Source of the DNA: JAXGTD01 sp040775095 | GTDB lineage: Bacteria; Pseudomonadota; Gammaproteobacteria; Chromatiales; Chromatiaceae | Assembly (NCBI GenBank): GCA_040775095.1 | Contig: JAXGTD010000005.1 | Span: 18,770 to 82,769 of the forward strand | Length of the DNA: 64,000 nucleotides | Reading direction: 5' to 3' | In this document: piece by piece, positions 49,728 through 58,437 of the stretch | How the letters are laid out: every line of letters starts with the position of its first letter | Numbering within the stretch: the first letter of the stretch is position 1 | Translations under genes and position numbers: made by a program | Notes under the pieces: model-generated | What the model was told of the DNA's origin: nothing | Seen by the model: only the letters and a program-made list of their open reading frames with translations | Databases searched by the model: none

Positions 49728-51766
49728 CCGGCGAGCCCCTTACCACGGGAAGCGCCGGCGACATCGCACCCGGCCCCAACGGTCCCGATGCGACCCGCCG
49801 GATCGGCTACGCGCCCATCGCGCTGGTGGCTTTTCTGGGCTCCCTGGCCACCTGGCTGCTGTTCACCCAGGTCTCCACGCTCGAGCAGCAGGGCGCGCGC
49901 GACGCCTTCTCGGAGGCGGCACGTGACCGCGTGTTGGCCCTTCGACGGGAGGCGGCCTATGCGCTCGGCATCGTGCAGGACGTCGGCAGCTTCTTCGACG
50001 CCGCCCACACCGTGACCCGGCGCCAGTTCCGCGAATTCGTCGGCCCAGTCCTGAGACGCCATCTGGGAATCCACGCGCTGCTTTGGATCCCGCGCGTCGA
50101 GGCCGGCGCGCGCGCCGCATTTGTCGAGCAGGCCCGGCGAACATTCGCGCCATTCGAGATCACGCGCCTCGGCAGCCCTACCGGGGCCACCGAGGCAGCG
50201 GCAGGCGCCGTGCTTTACCCGATCCTCTACATTCAGCCATACAGTGCGAACAAGCCCCTGCTCGGGGCCGACCTGGCCACCTCGCCACAGATCGCCGCGG
50301 TGTTGGCACAAGCCGCCGCCGACCGCGCCCTGCGGATGTCGCCCCCGATTACAATCCCCATCGACCCGTCCCTACCGGTTTCCCGGCGACCGCACTCGCT
50401 GGTCGGAATCGGCGCATTCCTGCCGGTCTTCGATCGTCGTGAGCCAGACAGCTCGCCTCTCGGGGAAGACATCGACAGTGGCGATCTCGCGGATGACAAC
50501 AGGCTTCTGCGCGGTTTCGCCGCCGGCCTGTTCCCAGTTCGCGATCTCGTGGACAGGGCGTTGGCCTACCTGCGACCGAGCGGTGTCGACATGCGCCTCT
50601 ACGCCGACGAGCCCGGAGCGGAGGCCAGGCCAATCCACACCCACATCTCACGCACCCGCGAGGGGGGCGCGAGCGGCACGGATCTGCCGCCAGCGACCAC
50701 CGACTGGTCCTACCAGGACAGGATTCAGGTCGCTGATCAGACATGGACCCTGGTGTCCAGCCCGGTACCGGGATATTTTGAACCCGAGCAATGGGGCAGC
50801 CGCTTGATCCTGGGTGCCGGCGCGGGCTTTACGCTGTTGGCCTGTATCTACCTGTACACGCTCATCGGACGGGCACAGCAGGTGCGGCGCCTGGTGGCGG
50901 AGCGTACCCGGCAGCTGGAGCGTTCCAACGCGGCACTCAACAGCGCCCTCGCCGAGCGCGAGCGCGCCGAGGGCGCCTTGCAACGGTTGAATCTCACCCT
51001 GGAGCATCGGGTCGAGCGGCGCACCGCCGAATCCGAGCGCCGCGCCCGGGATCTGGAACAGTTTGCCTATGTCGCGTCTCACGACCTCAAGGCCCCCCTG
51101 CGCGGAATTGCGAACCTTGCCAGCTGGCTCAGCGAGGATCTCGCGGACCGGCTGACGCCGGAAGCGGCCGAACAACTCGACCTGCTCCGCGACAGGGTCA
51201 CGCGCATGCACGCGCTCATCGAGGGGCTATTGAGCTACTCGCGCGTCGGCCGCACCAAGCGGCCAGCCGAGCCGATCGACACGGCCAGACTCGTCTCCGA
51301 CACGGTCGACTCGCTCGCGCCCCCGCCCGGGTTCAGCGTCGAGGTGGCGTCCGGGATGCCCCGGCTGGTGGGCGATCGACTCCACCTGGGGCAGGTGTTG
51401 GCCAATCTCATCGGTAACGCGATCAAGCATCATGACAGACCGCAAGGCCGGGTCCGGGTGAGTGGCCGCCGCGCCGGCGGCTACTGCGAGCTTACCGTGG
51501 AAGACGATGGCCCCGGTATACCGGTCGAGTTTCAAGAGCGGGTATTCAGGATGTTCCAGACGTTGCAGGTAAAGGACGTCGAGGGCAATACGGGCATCGG
51601 CCTCGCGCTGGTGAAGAAGCTGGTGGAGGAGCACGGGGGGCGAATCAGCCTGCAATCCGGTCCTGGACGCGGCTGCCGATTCGTTTTCACCTGGCCCGAG
51701 AAGCCCCCGAAAACGGAACAACCCTCATCCGAAAGGTTGCCCGAGCCCGGGCAGGAGGCGAGATGA
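49724..51766 (+). CDS. CHASE-domain sensor histidine kinase
   Basis: A 680-residue inner-membrane sensor. One membrane segment (about 28-48), a periplasmic CHASE domain (about 75-300: FREFVGPVLRRHLGIHALLWIPRVEA), a second membrane segment (about 362-382), a coiled coil (390-440), then a HisKA domain with His453 in YVASHDLKAPLRG and a HATPase (NLIGNAIKHHD, DDGPGIP, GNTGIGLALVKKLVEEHGG). This HisKA/HATPase type resembles phytochrome-like kinases acting on single-domain regulators. It is coupled by ATGA overlaps on both sides. Confidence 0.93.
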   Translation: MTGEPLTTGSAGDIAPGPNGPDATRRIGYAPIALVAFLGSLATWLLFTQVSTLEQQGARDAFSEAARDRVLALRREAAYALGIVQDVGSFFDAAHTVTRRQFREFVGPVLRRHLGIHALLWIPRVEAGARAAFVEQARRTFAPFEITRLGSPTGATEAAAGAVLYPILYIQPYSANKPLLGADLATSPQIAAVLAQAAADRALRMSPPITIPIDPSLPVSRRPHSLVGIGAFLPVFDRREPDSSPLGEDIDSGDLADDNRLLRGFAAGLFPVRDLVDRALAYLRPSGVDMRLYADEPGAEARPIHTHISRTREGGASGTDLPPATTDWSYQDRIQVADQTWTLVSSPVPGYFEPEQWGSRLILGAGAGFTLLACIYLYTLIGRAQQVRRLVAERTRQLERSNAALNSALAERERAEGALQRLNLTLEHRVERRTAESERRARDLEQFAYVASHDLKAPLRGIANLASWLSEDLADRLTPEAAEQLDLLRDRVTRMHALIEGLLSYSRVGRTKRPAEPIDTARLVSDTVDSLAPPPGFSVEVASGMPRLVGDRLHLGQVLANLIGNAIKHHDRPQGRVRVSGRRAGGYCELTVEDDGPGIPVEFQERVFRMFQTLQVKDVEGNTGIGLALVKKLVEEHGGRISLQSGPGRGCRFVFTWPEKPPKTEQPSSERLPEPGQEAR

Positions 51767-52182
51767 TCGACGAAGCGGCGGGCATCCTGCTGGTCGAAGA
51801 CGATCGGGTCGACGTGATGACCGTGCAACGCGCCATGAAAAAGAATGCCATCGGCAACCCGCTCTACGTCGCGCGTACCGCGACCGATGCGCTCGGCATG
51901 CTTCGCGGCGAGGGCACCGGTAAGATCGATCCGCCTCCGGCCCTCATCCTGCTCGATCTCAACCTGCCACGGATGAGCGGGGTCGAGTTCCTCGACCGGC
52001 TGCGCGCGGATCCGCAGCTCAGAGAGCTACCGGTGATCGTACTGACCTCCTCGAACGAACCCAACGACCGCGCGGCGGCGTTTCGCTACGAGGTCGACGA
52101 CTACATCGTCAAGCCACACTCCTTCGATGAGTTTGCGACCGCCATCCGCACCCTGATCGAAGACAGGCTCAACAGCAAATAA
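51763..52182 (+). CDS. Single-domain response regulator
   Basis: A 139-residue receiver domain without output domain, Rcp1-like. Acid pocket VEDDR (12-14), phospho-acceptor Asp65 in LILLDLNLPRMSG, VLTSSNEPNDR and KPHSFDEF. Starts within the kinase stop (ATGA). It probably signals by protein contact, perhaps with one of the coupled proteins. Confidence 0.95.
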   Translation: MIDEAAGILLVEDDRVDVMTVQRAMKKNAIGNPLYVARTATDALGMLRGEGTGKIDPPPALILLDLNLPRMSGVEFLDRLRADPQLRELPVIVLTSSNEPNDRAAAFRYEVDDYIVKPHSFDEFATAIRTLIEDRLNSK

Positions 52183-52247
52183 GACGGCATTCGGCGAGAC
52201 GGGGATTGGATTCCACGCAATAGCCTGATAGTCTCTATGGAAACGCG

Positions 52248-52388
52248 GATCAAAGGCCTTCCGGGCATTTGATCAGTTTGCACGTGGCGAGGCGCGATGT
52301 GCTCCATTTTCAAGCACCTGCAGCGTTCGGAAAAGGGTGCCGGGCCTTCCGTGGCCCGAACGGGAAACGCCCTGAAATCGACGATTTC
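52248..52388 (-). repeat. Dispersed multi-hairpin element, copy C
   Basis: Reverse orientation, in the 432-bp gap 52183-52614 after the response regulator. It has GATCAAAGGCC/GGGCATTTGATC, GGCGAGGCGCGA shared with copy A, and GTGCCGGGCC-TTCCGT-GGCCCG followed by CGGGAAACGCC. The remaining gap (52389-52614) shows no gene or clear signal. Confidence 0.78.
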
Positions 52389-52614
52389 CACATGTTATCA
52401 ATGGTTTCTCCCGCGGCAGAGGTGAGCCGAGCCGATCGAATGTCGGCAACGAGGGTTCGCGGGGGCATCGAGCCAACCAGGCCCGGGCTTCGCCAACGCC
52501 AGCAGCGCGATATCTTGCCGACCCATGCGACCGCGCGGCGACCCTCGGCACCAAGGCCAGGAGGGCACTTCTTGGATGCCGCATCGCACGATCCAACGGC
52601 CCCGTGACGCCATC

Positions 52615-53328
52615 ATGCGCCTCATCGTCATTCGCCACTTCAAGACCGTCAACAACCTCGAGCGTCGCATCATCGGCTGGGGCGACTCGCCACCCGCGAA
52701 GAATTGGCAGGATGATCTGATCGCGACCGATCAGACTCTGCGCGAGCACGGCCTTCAGTTTCACGCCATCTACTCCAGCAGTTTGGGCAGAGCGCATGGC
52801 ACGGCCCAATGGTTTGCCGCTCGCAACCAGGGGCTGGAGGTGCGCACCCACGCGGACCTGAACGAGGTCGACTACGGGGCGTTCTCCCGGCTCCCCAAAC
52901 AGTGGGTCACCGACTACTGTCCGAAATACAAGACCGATCCGGACTACGTGTTCCCCTGCGGCGAGAGTTTCACCGCGATGCGTCGACGCAGCCTGCGTTA
53001 CATCCGCTTGCTGGAGCGGCACCATGCCGGCCATACGCTGCTCGTGGTGATTCATGCCGGCGTGATTCGCGGTCTGGTCAGCGGGCTTCTCGGCCTGCCT
53101 TACGCCCCCAACCTCCAGCGCAAGATCTCACATCGTTACATCGGCGACTTCATGCTCGAAGGCGGACGGGCCACGCGTTACGACGAGCTCGGCCAACCGT
53201 CCGGCTTTGTCCGCGACGGTGTCATCGAGATCCCCTTCCAGACCCCGGATCGCGGCGGGGCACACCATCCGCTCGACCCCTCGGACGCATTGCCCAACAC
53301 CGGCCGTTCCATCCTGTATCGGGGTTAG
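52615..53328 (+). CDS. Histidine phosphatase (phosphoglycerate mutase-like)
   Basis: A 237-residue branch-1 histidine phosphatase starting MRLIVIRHFKTVNNLERRII. The catalytic His is in VIRHFKT (RHF replaces the usual RHG), the Arg in YSSSLGRAHGTAQW, the acidic proton donor in LNEVDYGAF and the second His in VVIHAGVIRGL. Family members are phosphatases or 2,3-bisphosphoglycerate-dependent mutases, a notable link to the 2-phosphoglycerate-kinase-like neighbours. Its TAG stop lies in CGGGGTTAGGG, the repeat-element boundary. Confidence 0.9.
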   Translation: MRLIVIRHFKTVNNLERRIIGWGDSPPAKNWQDDLIATDQTLREHGLQFHAIYSSSLGRAHGTAQWFAARNQGLEVRTHADLNEVDYGAFSRLPKQWVTDYCPKYKTDPDYVFPCGESFTAMRRRSLRYIRLLERHHAGHTLLVVIHAGVIRGLVSGLLGLPYAPNLQRKISHRYIGDFMLEGGRATRYDELGQPSGFVRDGVIEIPFQTPDRGGAHHPLDPSDALPNTGRSILYRG

Positions 53329-53503
53329 GGCCACGCAAGACCCGGCATTTTCGAGCGCTGCAAACGGTTACGAATGGAGCACTTCGCGCGTCTCGCCCCG
53401 CCAGGCGCGAGCTGATCAAATGCCTGGGATGCATTTGATCAGCGTCTCGTTGGGGAAACGCCGATTTTTAGGCGTTTCCCGTCCGGGCCACGACTTCGCG
53501 AAG
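53320..53503 (+). repeat. Dispersed multi-hairpin element, copy D (best preserved hairpins)
   Basis: Forward orientation. Starts CGGGGTTAGGG (53320-53330), then GGGCCACGCAAGACCCGGCA. Next comes a GCGCG/CTCGC-rich stem (53386-53411), then a perfect 12-bp hairpin CTGATCAAATGC/GCATTTGATCAG (53412-53442), and a perfect 10-bp hairpin GGGAAACGCC/GGCGTTTCCC with an AT-rich loop (53453-53480). It ends near the palindrome CTTCGCGAAG (53494-53503). Confidence 0.85.
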
Positions 53504-53823
53504 CGCCTCTCAGCACCGTCGCTCGACGTTGGTCAACGCGATTTATGACGAATTTGTGAACTGCACGGTGAACAAACCCCGGAATTGTGCGAAGCTGGTT
53601 ACCCCACAAAAATTGGGGCCGGATCGGCATCCCATGAGGTCGGTGCACGCGACAGCAGCCCGCGATCCGGATCCGACTAGCAACCCGAGCGATCCGGGCG
53701 ACTTGGCAAAGGACCCGACGAGACGGTTATTCGATCCACGGGTGGATCAAATTAGCTGGCAATCCGGGAACGCTCCAGATCAGCGTCCCCGGGTTTGCGT
53801 TCTGACAACCAAGAGGACCACCA
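53504..53823. other. Upstream region of the DUF47-Pit operon
   Basis: 320 bp without a gene. GATCCAC/GTGGATC (53733-53748, 2-nt loop) is a compact inverted repeat about 75 nt upstream of the DUF47 ATG. An imperfect CCGGGAACG/CGTCCCCGG stem follows (about 53766-53800). Either could be a regulatory site. I see no convincing Pho box. Confidence 0.4.
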
Positions 53824-54504
53824 ATGAAGACAGGCAATACGCTAGCGGCCATGTTCGGCCGTTCGCCATTCAAACCATTGCAAGAACACATGGCTGTCGT
53901 GAACGAGTGCGTGGCGGAGGTACCCGGCCTGTTCGAGGCGCTGATCGCCGGCGACAAGACCGCGGTCGAAAAGGCCAAAGACGCCATCTTTGCGAAGGAA
54001 CAGGCCGCGGACGATCTAAAAAACGAGATGCGCATGCATCTGCCCAAGGGGCTGTTCATGCCCGTCGACCGCCGCGACCTACTCGACCTGCTCGATTCCC
54101 AAGACTCCATCGCCGACACCGCTCAGGACATCGCCGGTCTCTTGACCGAGCGCGACATGAGCGTTCCCCCCGAGATGACAGACGACCTGCGCGCATTGGT
54201 GCAGCGCTGTGTCGACACCTGCGGCAAAGCAGGCGACATCGTGGGCGAGCTCGATGAGCTGGTGGAGACGGGTTTCGGCGGTCGTGAAGCCGAGCGGGTG
54301 GAGACGATGGTCGACGAGCTCAACCGCATCGAGGAAGAGACCGACCAGCTCGGCGTGTCGCTGGCCCGTGCACTGTTCAAGCAGGAGGACAGCATGAGCG
54401 CGGTCTCGGTGATGTTCTGGTACCAGCTCATCCAGTGGATCGGTGACCTCGCCGACTACGCGGAGAAGGTCGGCAACCGCCTGCGGTTACTGATCGCACG
54501 CTGA
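53824..54504 (+). CDS. DUF47/TIGR00153 PhoU-like phosphate transport regulator
   Basis: A 226-residue all-helical protein of the family almost always paired with Pit transporters and thought to regulate them. It starts MKTGNTLAAMFGRSPFKPLQ, with LPKGLFMPVDRRDLLDLLDSQD, IADTAQDIAG and the C-terminal WYQLIQWIGDLADYAEKVGN. AGAGGA precedes the ATG. The pit gene follows after 127 bp. Confidence 0.95.
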   Translation: MKTGNTLAAMFGRSPFKPLQEHMAVVNECVAEVPGLFEALIAGDKTAVEKAKDAIFAKEQAADDLKNEMRMHLPKGLFMPVDRRDLLDLLDSQDSIADTAQDIAGLLTERDMSVPPEMTDDLRALVQRCVDTCGKAGDIVGELDELVETGFGGREAERVETMVDELNRIEEETDQLGVSLARALFKQEDSMSAVSVMFWYQLIQWIGDLADYAEKVGNRLRLLIAR

Positions 54505-54631
54505 CAAAGCGCAGCAGGGAGCAGGCATTGACACCCTGGGGCGGGCCACCCTCGCCGCCGCGGCGTCGGTCGAGCGCTGGTGCCCCTGTCCGCACCCCAC
54601 AGACAACAGCACAGAACGATTGAGGAGAGTA

Positions 54632-55897
54632 ATGGAAATCATCAGCGAATGGGGAACCGTGTTCCTTGTCATGGCGATCATCTTTGGCGTCTATATGAGC
54701 TATGGCATCGGTGCCAATGACGTCGCCAACGCCATGGGCACCTCCGTCGGCTCTGGTGCCATCAACGTCAAGCAGGCGATCCTCATCGCCGCGATCTTCG
54801 AGTTCGCGGGGGCGTTCATCGCCGGCGGCAACGTCACCAGCACCATCCGCAAGGGCATCATCGATGCCGAGGCGATCGCGGGCACGCCGGAGTTGCTCGT
54901 CTACGGCATGCTCGCCTCACTCCTCGCCGCCGGCGTCTGGCTGATGGTGGCGTCCAGCCGCGGCTGGCCGGTGTCCACCACCCATTCCATTGTCGGCGCG
55001 ATCGTCGGCTTTGCCGTCGCCGGCATCGGCATGGATTCGGTCCACTGGGACAAGATCGGCGCCATCGCCGCGAGCTGGATCGTCTCTCCGTTGCTCGGCG
55101 GCGTCATCGCACTGCTGCTGATGCTCAGCATCCGCAAACTGATTCTGAATGCCGACGACCCCTTCCGCAGCGTCAAGACCTGGGGACCAGTCTACGTGTT
55201 CCTCGTCGGCTGGATCGTCAGCCTGGTAACCCTGTTCAAGGGGCTCAAGCATCTCAAGCTGGAGCTCTCGACCGCGGAGAGCTTTGTCGTGGCCACCATC
55301 ATCGGCGTGGTCGTCGCGCTGATTGGCAAGCTCCTGATCAATCGGGTAAAGGTCGACGAGAAGGCCGACCGCAGCTTCCACTACGCCAGCGTTGAGAAGG
55401 TCTTCGTACCCATGATGATCTTCACCGCATGCGCAATGGCATTCGCCCATGGGTCCAACGACGTCGCCAACGCCGTGGGTCCGCTGGCGGCGGTCGTCTC
55501 GACGGTAGACAGCGGTGGATTGGTTGGCCAGAAGGCGGCGCTGCCGATCTGGATCCTGATTCTGGGAGGCATCGGCATCGTCGTCGGCCTCGCCACCATG
55601 GGCTATAAGGTCATGCAGACCATTGGCACCAAGATCACCGAGCTGACGCCCACCCGCGGCTACTGCGCGACTCTGGCCGCCGCCACCACCGTGGTGCTGG
55701 CGTCGAAGACGGGGCTTCCCGTCTCCACAACCCACATCGCGGTGGGCGCGGTGATGGGGGTAGGCCTCGCCCGTGGCATCGGCGCTCTCGACCTGCGCGT
55801 GATCGGCAGCATTGTCCTGTCCTGGATCATCACGCTGCCGGCCGGGGCAATCCTGGCCGCCTTGTTCTTCTTCCTGTTCAAAGGTATCTTCGGCTGA
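54632..55897 (+). CDS. pit: Low-affinity inorganic phosphate transporter, Pit family
   Basis: A 421-residue inner-membrane symporter for metal-phosphate with H+ or Na+. Both PiT repeats carry the signature: YGIGANDVANAMGTSVGSGA and AHGSNDVANAVGPLAAV. Each is followed by the hairpin motif GWPVSTTHSIVGAIVG or GLPVSTTHIAVGAVMG. GAGGAGAG lies just before the ATG at 54632. Operon with the DUF47 gene. Confidence 0.97.
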   Translation: MEIISEWGTVFLVMAIIFGVYMSYGIGANDVANAMGTSVGSGAINVKQAILIAAIFEFAGAFIAGGNVTSTIRKGIIDAEAIAGTPELLVYGMLASLLAAGVWLMVASSRGWPVSTTHSIVGAIVGFAVAGIGMDSVHWDKIGAIAASWIVSPLLGGVIALLLMLSIRKLILNADDPFRSVKTWGPVYVFLVGWIVSLVTLFKGLKHLKLELSTAESFVVATIIGVVVALIGKLLINRVKVDEKADRSFHYASVEKVFVPMMIFTACAMAFAHGSNDVANAVGPLAAVVSTVDSGGLVGQKAALPIWILILGGIGIVVGLATMGYKVMQTIGTKITELTPTRGYCATLAAATTVVLASKTGLPVSTTHIAVGAVMGVGLARGIGALDLRVIGSIVLSWIITLPAGAILAALFFFLFKGIFG

Positions 55898-55908
55898 AGT
55901 TGGACCAA

Positions 55909-55942
55909 CGATCCGGCCGCGCGCGGGCGCGGCGCCGGATCG
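55909..55942 (+). terminator. GC-rich hairpin after pit
   Basis: CGATCCGGC (55909-55917) pairs with GCCGGATCG (55934-55942) around a CG-repeat loop, 12 nt after the pit stop. No T tract. Confidence 0.4.
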
Positions 55943-56142
55943 ACCGTCGGCTTTCGGCCCCCGCGGCGGTCCAGTCAACCCGTAAGGCGAGACGGCCGGA
56001 TCGGGCGGGGTCCAGGCCGGCCGACGGGCCCGGCCCCCATGGACCCGCTCGGCGTCATCCCGAGCGGGACATCACGTCAGGGAGACCCGCTTATCGAGCG
56101 GACACACCGACAGATTTTTCTCAACGACCAGAAAAGACGCCG

Positions 56143-56766
56143 ATGTGTCAGCCGTTCGGCTCACCGCCGTTTGAGTTGGAACCCGCCCAGGACTGCCAAC
56201 TTCTCCGGGGGATCCATTTTCCGCGAGAGGTCAAGCTGGGAAAACTGCTGGTGACTGGTCCCCCAGGCTCCGGCAAGACCACGCTGATCACCAAGCTGCA
56301 CGGCTGGCCGGAAGAGGGATATATCGATCTCACGCTCAAGGATTGGTGGAAGGCCCAGTCGCTGGCTTTCCGACCACGCGAGATCCACCTCGGTCTCCCG
56401 TTCGTCGGCCGCAAACAGGCCCTGGCACTGTTCGAGCCGGCCTGGCTCGAGGCCAGCGGGACGCTCCGAATCGACTTCGAGCGCATCCGCTTTCCGCCCT
56501 ACAAGCGCTCTTTCTGGTCCGTCGACTGGCGGGCTCGCTATGTCTTTGAGTTCCTGCTGCCCCCGCCAGAGCACATCCTCGCGTGGCGGCGGGAGCGCGC
56601 GAGGCTCGGCACCCATCCCGTGGACGCACATCTGGATCCGGATCAGATCACCCGGCAGGTGACGACGTTCGCCCAGACCGCCCGCTGCTTCCATGACCAC
56701 GGCATGCAGGTCTACATCCGACACGATACCGACGGCTCTTGCCCATGGCGGTTCGTTGGAGGGTGA
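56143..56766 (+). CDS. Uncharacterised P-loop NTPase
   Basis: A 207-residue soluble protein starting MCQPFGSPPFELEPAQDCQL. Walker A is LLVTGPPGSGKTTLITKLHG. Two Trp/Arg-rich stretches (PPYKRSFWSVDWRARYVFEF and HILAWRRERARLGTH) could form a lid. The size suggests a small nucleotide or metabolite kinase, but I cannot match a known family. It is placed between pit and the second 2PG-kinase-like gene, on the same strand. The frame above 56143 is not protein-like. Confidence 0.75.
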   Translation: MCQPFGSPPFELEPAQDCQLLRGIHFPREVKLGKLLVTGPPGSGKTTLITKLHGWPEEGYIDLTLKDWWKAQSLAFRPREIHLGLPFVGRKQALALFEPAWLEASGTLRIDFERIRFPPYKRSFWSVDWRARYVFEFLLPPPEHILAWRRERARLGTHPVDAHLDPDQITRQVTTFAQTARCFHDHGMQVYIRHDTDGSCPWRFVGG

Positions 56767-57167
56767 ATCCCGGGTACTCCCGCGCGAGGAACTGGCGCGC
56801 CGGAGCGTCAACGAGAGGTCTGCCCGTCGGTGCGACCGACCGTGTGCCTGCGCAGCCCCGCACCTCGTCCCAGGGTCTGGGTACTGGTCAGTGCCATGGC
56901 GTAGTCATTTTTCTGTAACAATATGAGCAGCGTCAGCACGGGCGCGCGCCCGCACGGCCCGCCGCGGGATGGGATGACCTCTGGAAACCGTGGGGATGCC
57001 CGCTGGAAGCGACCAGATCCAAGGGAAACACCGCGCGGGTTGCAAGCTGATTTTGTCGACGGATGGACCCGGTCGGTGCCTGCCTGAAGCGCCCACGGGC
57101 AGGATTAAAGAATCATGCCCTCGGGCCAGGGATCATCGGGGCCGGACCTCCCGGTTTATAGGATCAG
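56767..57167. other. Gap before the second 2PG-kinase-like gene, no gene seen
   Basis: 401 bp. Mostly GC-rich, with one AT-rich patch (56904-56925, ATTTTTCTGTAACAATATG) that could hold a promoter about 245 nt upstream of the next gene. No coding frame or clear RNA. Confidence 0.5.
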
Positions 57168-58346
57168 ATGAGCAAAATCTTTGTATCGGACGGGGCTGGA
57201 GACAATCAGGTCCCTTTTCTGAGGGGCATCCTGACACGCTCGCTGACCGAGGCGGGGCTCCCATTCGAGGAGGCCTATCAGCTCGCCTCCGAGATTCGAC
57301 AGGAACTGGCAGACTCCGACGCGTCCAAAGACAGCATCAGCAGGGATGACCTTCGCCAGCGCGTGCTCGAGCACCTGCGCGCCCGACACCCCGCCGCCGT
57401 CGCCGAGTCCTACGAGGCGGCCCGCAACCCGAGCACCGGCGTCCTGGTGCGCAACGCCAACGGCGAGCTGCACCCCTTCTCCCGCACCGAGCACATGCGC
57501 TGCCTGGCCGCCTGCGGCCTGAGCGAGGAGCAAGCGGGCGAGGCGAGCCACATGATCACGCAGGAACTGGGCACGCGCCAGCAGTGGGAGATCACCACGG
57601 AGGCCCTGCGCGATCTGTCCAGTTACTGCCTGAACGTCCACTTCGGCGTACGTGCCGCGGAACGCTACCGCATCTGGATGGACTTCACCCACAGCGGCCG
57701 GCCGTTGATCCTGCTCATCGGTGGCGGCACGGGCAGCGGCAAGAGCACGATTGCCACCGAGTTGGCACACCGACTCGGCATCGTGCGCACCCAGTCCACC
57801 GACATGCTGCGCGAGGTCATGCGTATGCTGATCCCGGAACGGCTGCTGCCCGTGCTGCATCGCTCGTCCTTCGACGCCGGCAACGCGCTGGCGGTGAAAG
57901 GCGAGGAGGCATCGGATCCGCTGAAATGGGTTGCCCCGGGCTACCGGCGCCAACTGGAGCTGCTCGCGGTCCCCTGCGAGGCGGTCATCGCCCGCGCCAT
58001 CCGCGAGCGGGTATCCCTGATTGTCGAGGGGGTGCACGTGCATCCATCCCTCGCCGAGCGCCTTGGCGATACCACCGACGCCGTCGTCGTCTCCATCATG
58101 CTCGCCGTGCTCAGACCCGAGGAGCTGCGCAGCCGGCTCACCGGACGCCGCCGCGATGCGCCCGGGCGCGACACCCGCACCGATGAAAGCAACTTCCAGC
58201 GCATCTGGCAGCTACAGGCCTACCTGCTTGCCGAGGCCGATCGACTCGGCACACCGATCCTGATCAACGACAACAAGGACAGCGTCACGACACTCGTGCT
58301 CAAGACAGTGATCGACGTGCTGGATTCCGGACACCGCGTGGCTTGA
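57168..58346 (+). CDS. 2-phosphoglycerate kinase-like protein with two ATP-cone domains (paralogue 2)
   Basis: A 392-residue paralogue of the protein at 48537, about 9 kb away. The same order is visible: an ATP-cone-like unit at about 4-75 (VPFLRGILTRSLTEAGLPFE), a second at 88-165 (LHPFSRTEHMRCLAACGLSE), then the kinase with LIGGGTGSGKST (Lys192), IVRTQSTDMLREVMRMLIPE and IVEGVHVHPSLAERL. The second ATP-cone is diverged. The shared kinase motifs are clearer than the rest, so duplication is old. The likely role is phosphorylation of a small phosphorylated metabolite, gated by adenine nucleotides. Confidence 0.82.
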   Translation: MSKIFVSDGAGDNQVPFLRGILTRSLTEAGLPFEEAYQLASEIRQELADSDASKDSISRDDLRQRVLEHLRARHPAAVAESYEAARNPSTGVLVRNANGELHPFSRTEHMRCLAACGLSEEQAGEASHMITQELGTRQQWEITTEALRDLSSYCLNVHFGVRAAERYRIWMDFTHSGRPLILLIGGGTGSGKSTIATELAHRLGIVRTQSTDMLREVMRMLIPERLLPVLHRSSFDAGNALAVKGEEASDPLKWVAPGYRRQLELLAVPCEAVIARAIRERVSLIVEGVHVHPSLAERLGDTTDAVVVSIMLAVLRPEELRSRLTGRRRDAPGRDTRTDESNFQRIWQLQAYLLAEADRLGTPILINDNKDSVTTLVLKTVIDVLDSGHRVA

Positions 58347-58437
58347 CGTGGCACGGCCGAGTCCTGCGCCGGGCCTTGCGGATTCATGACCGTATTGTTA
58401 AAGAAGAGCAATTGGAGAACCCCTGTCCTGGCAAACC

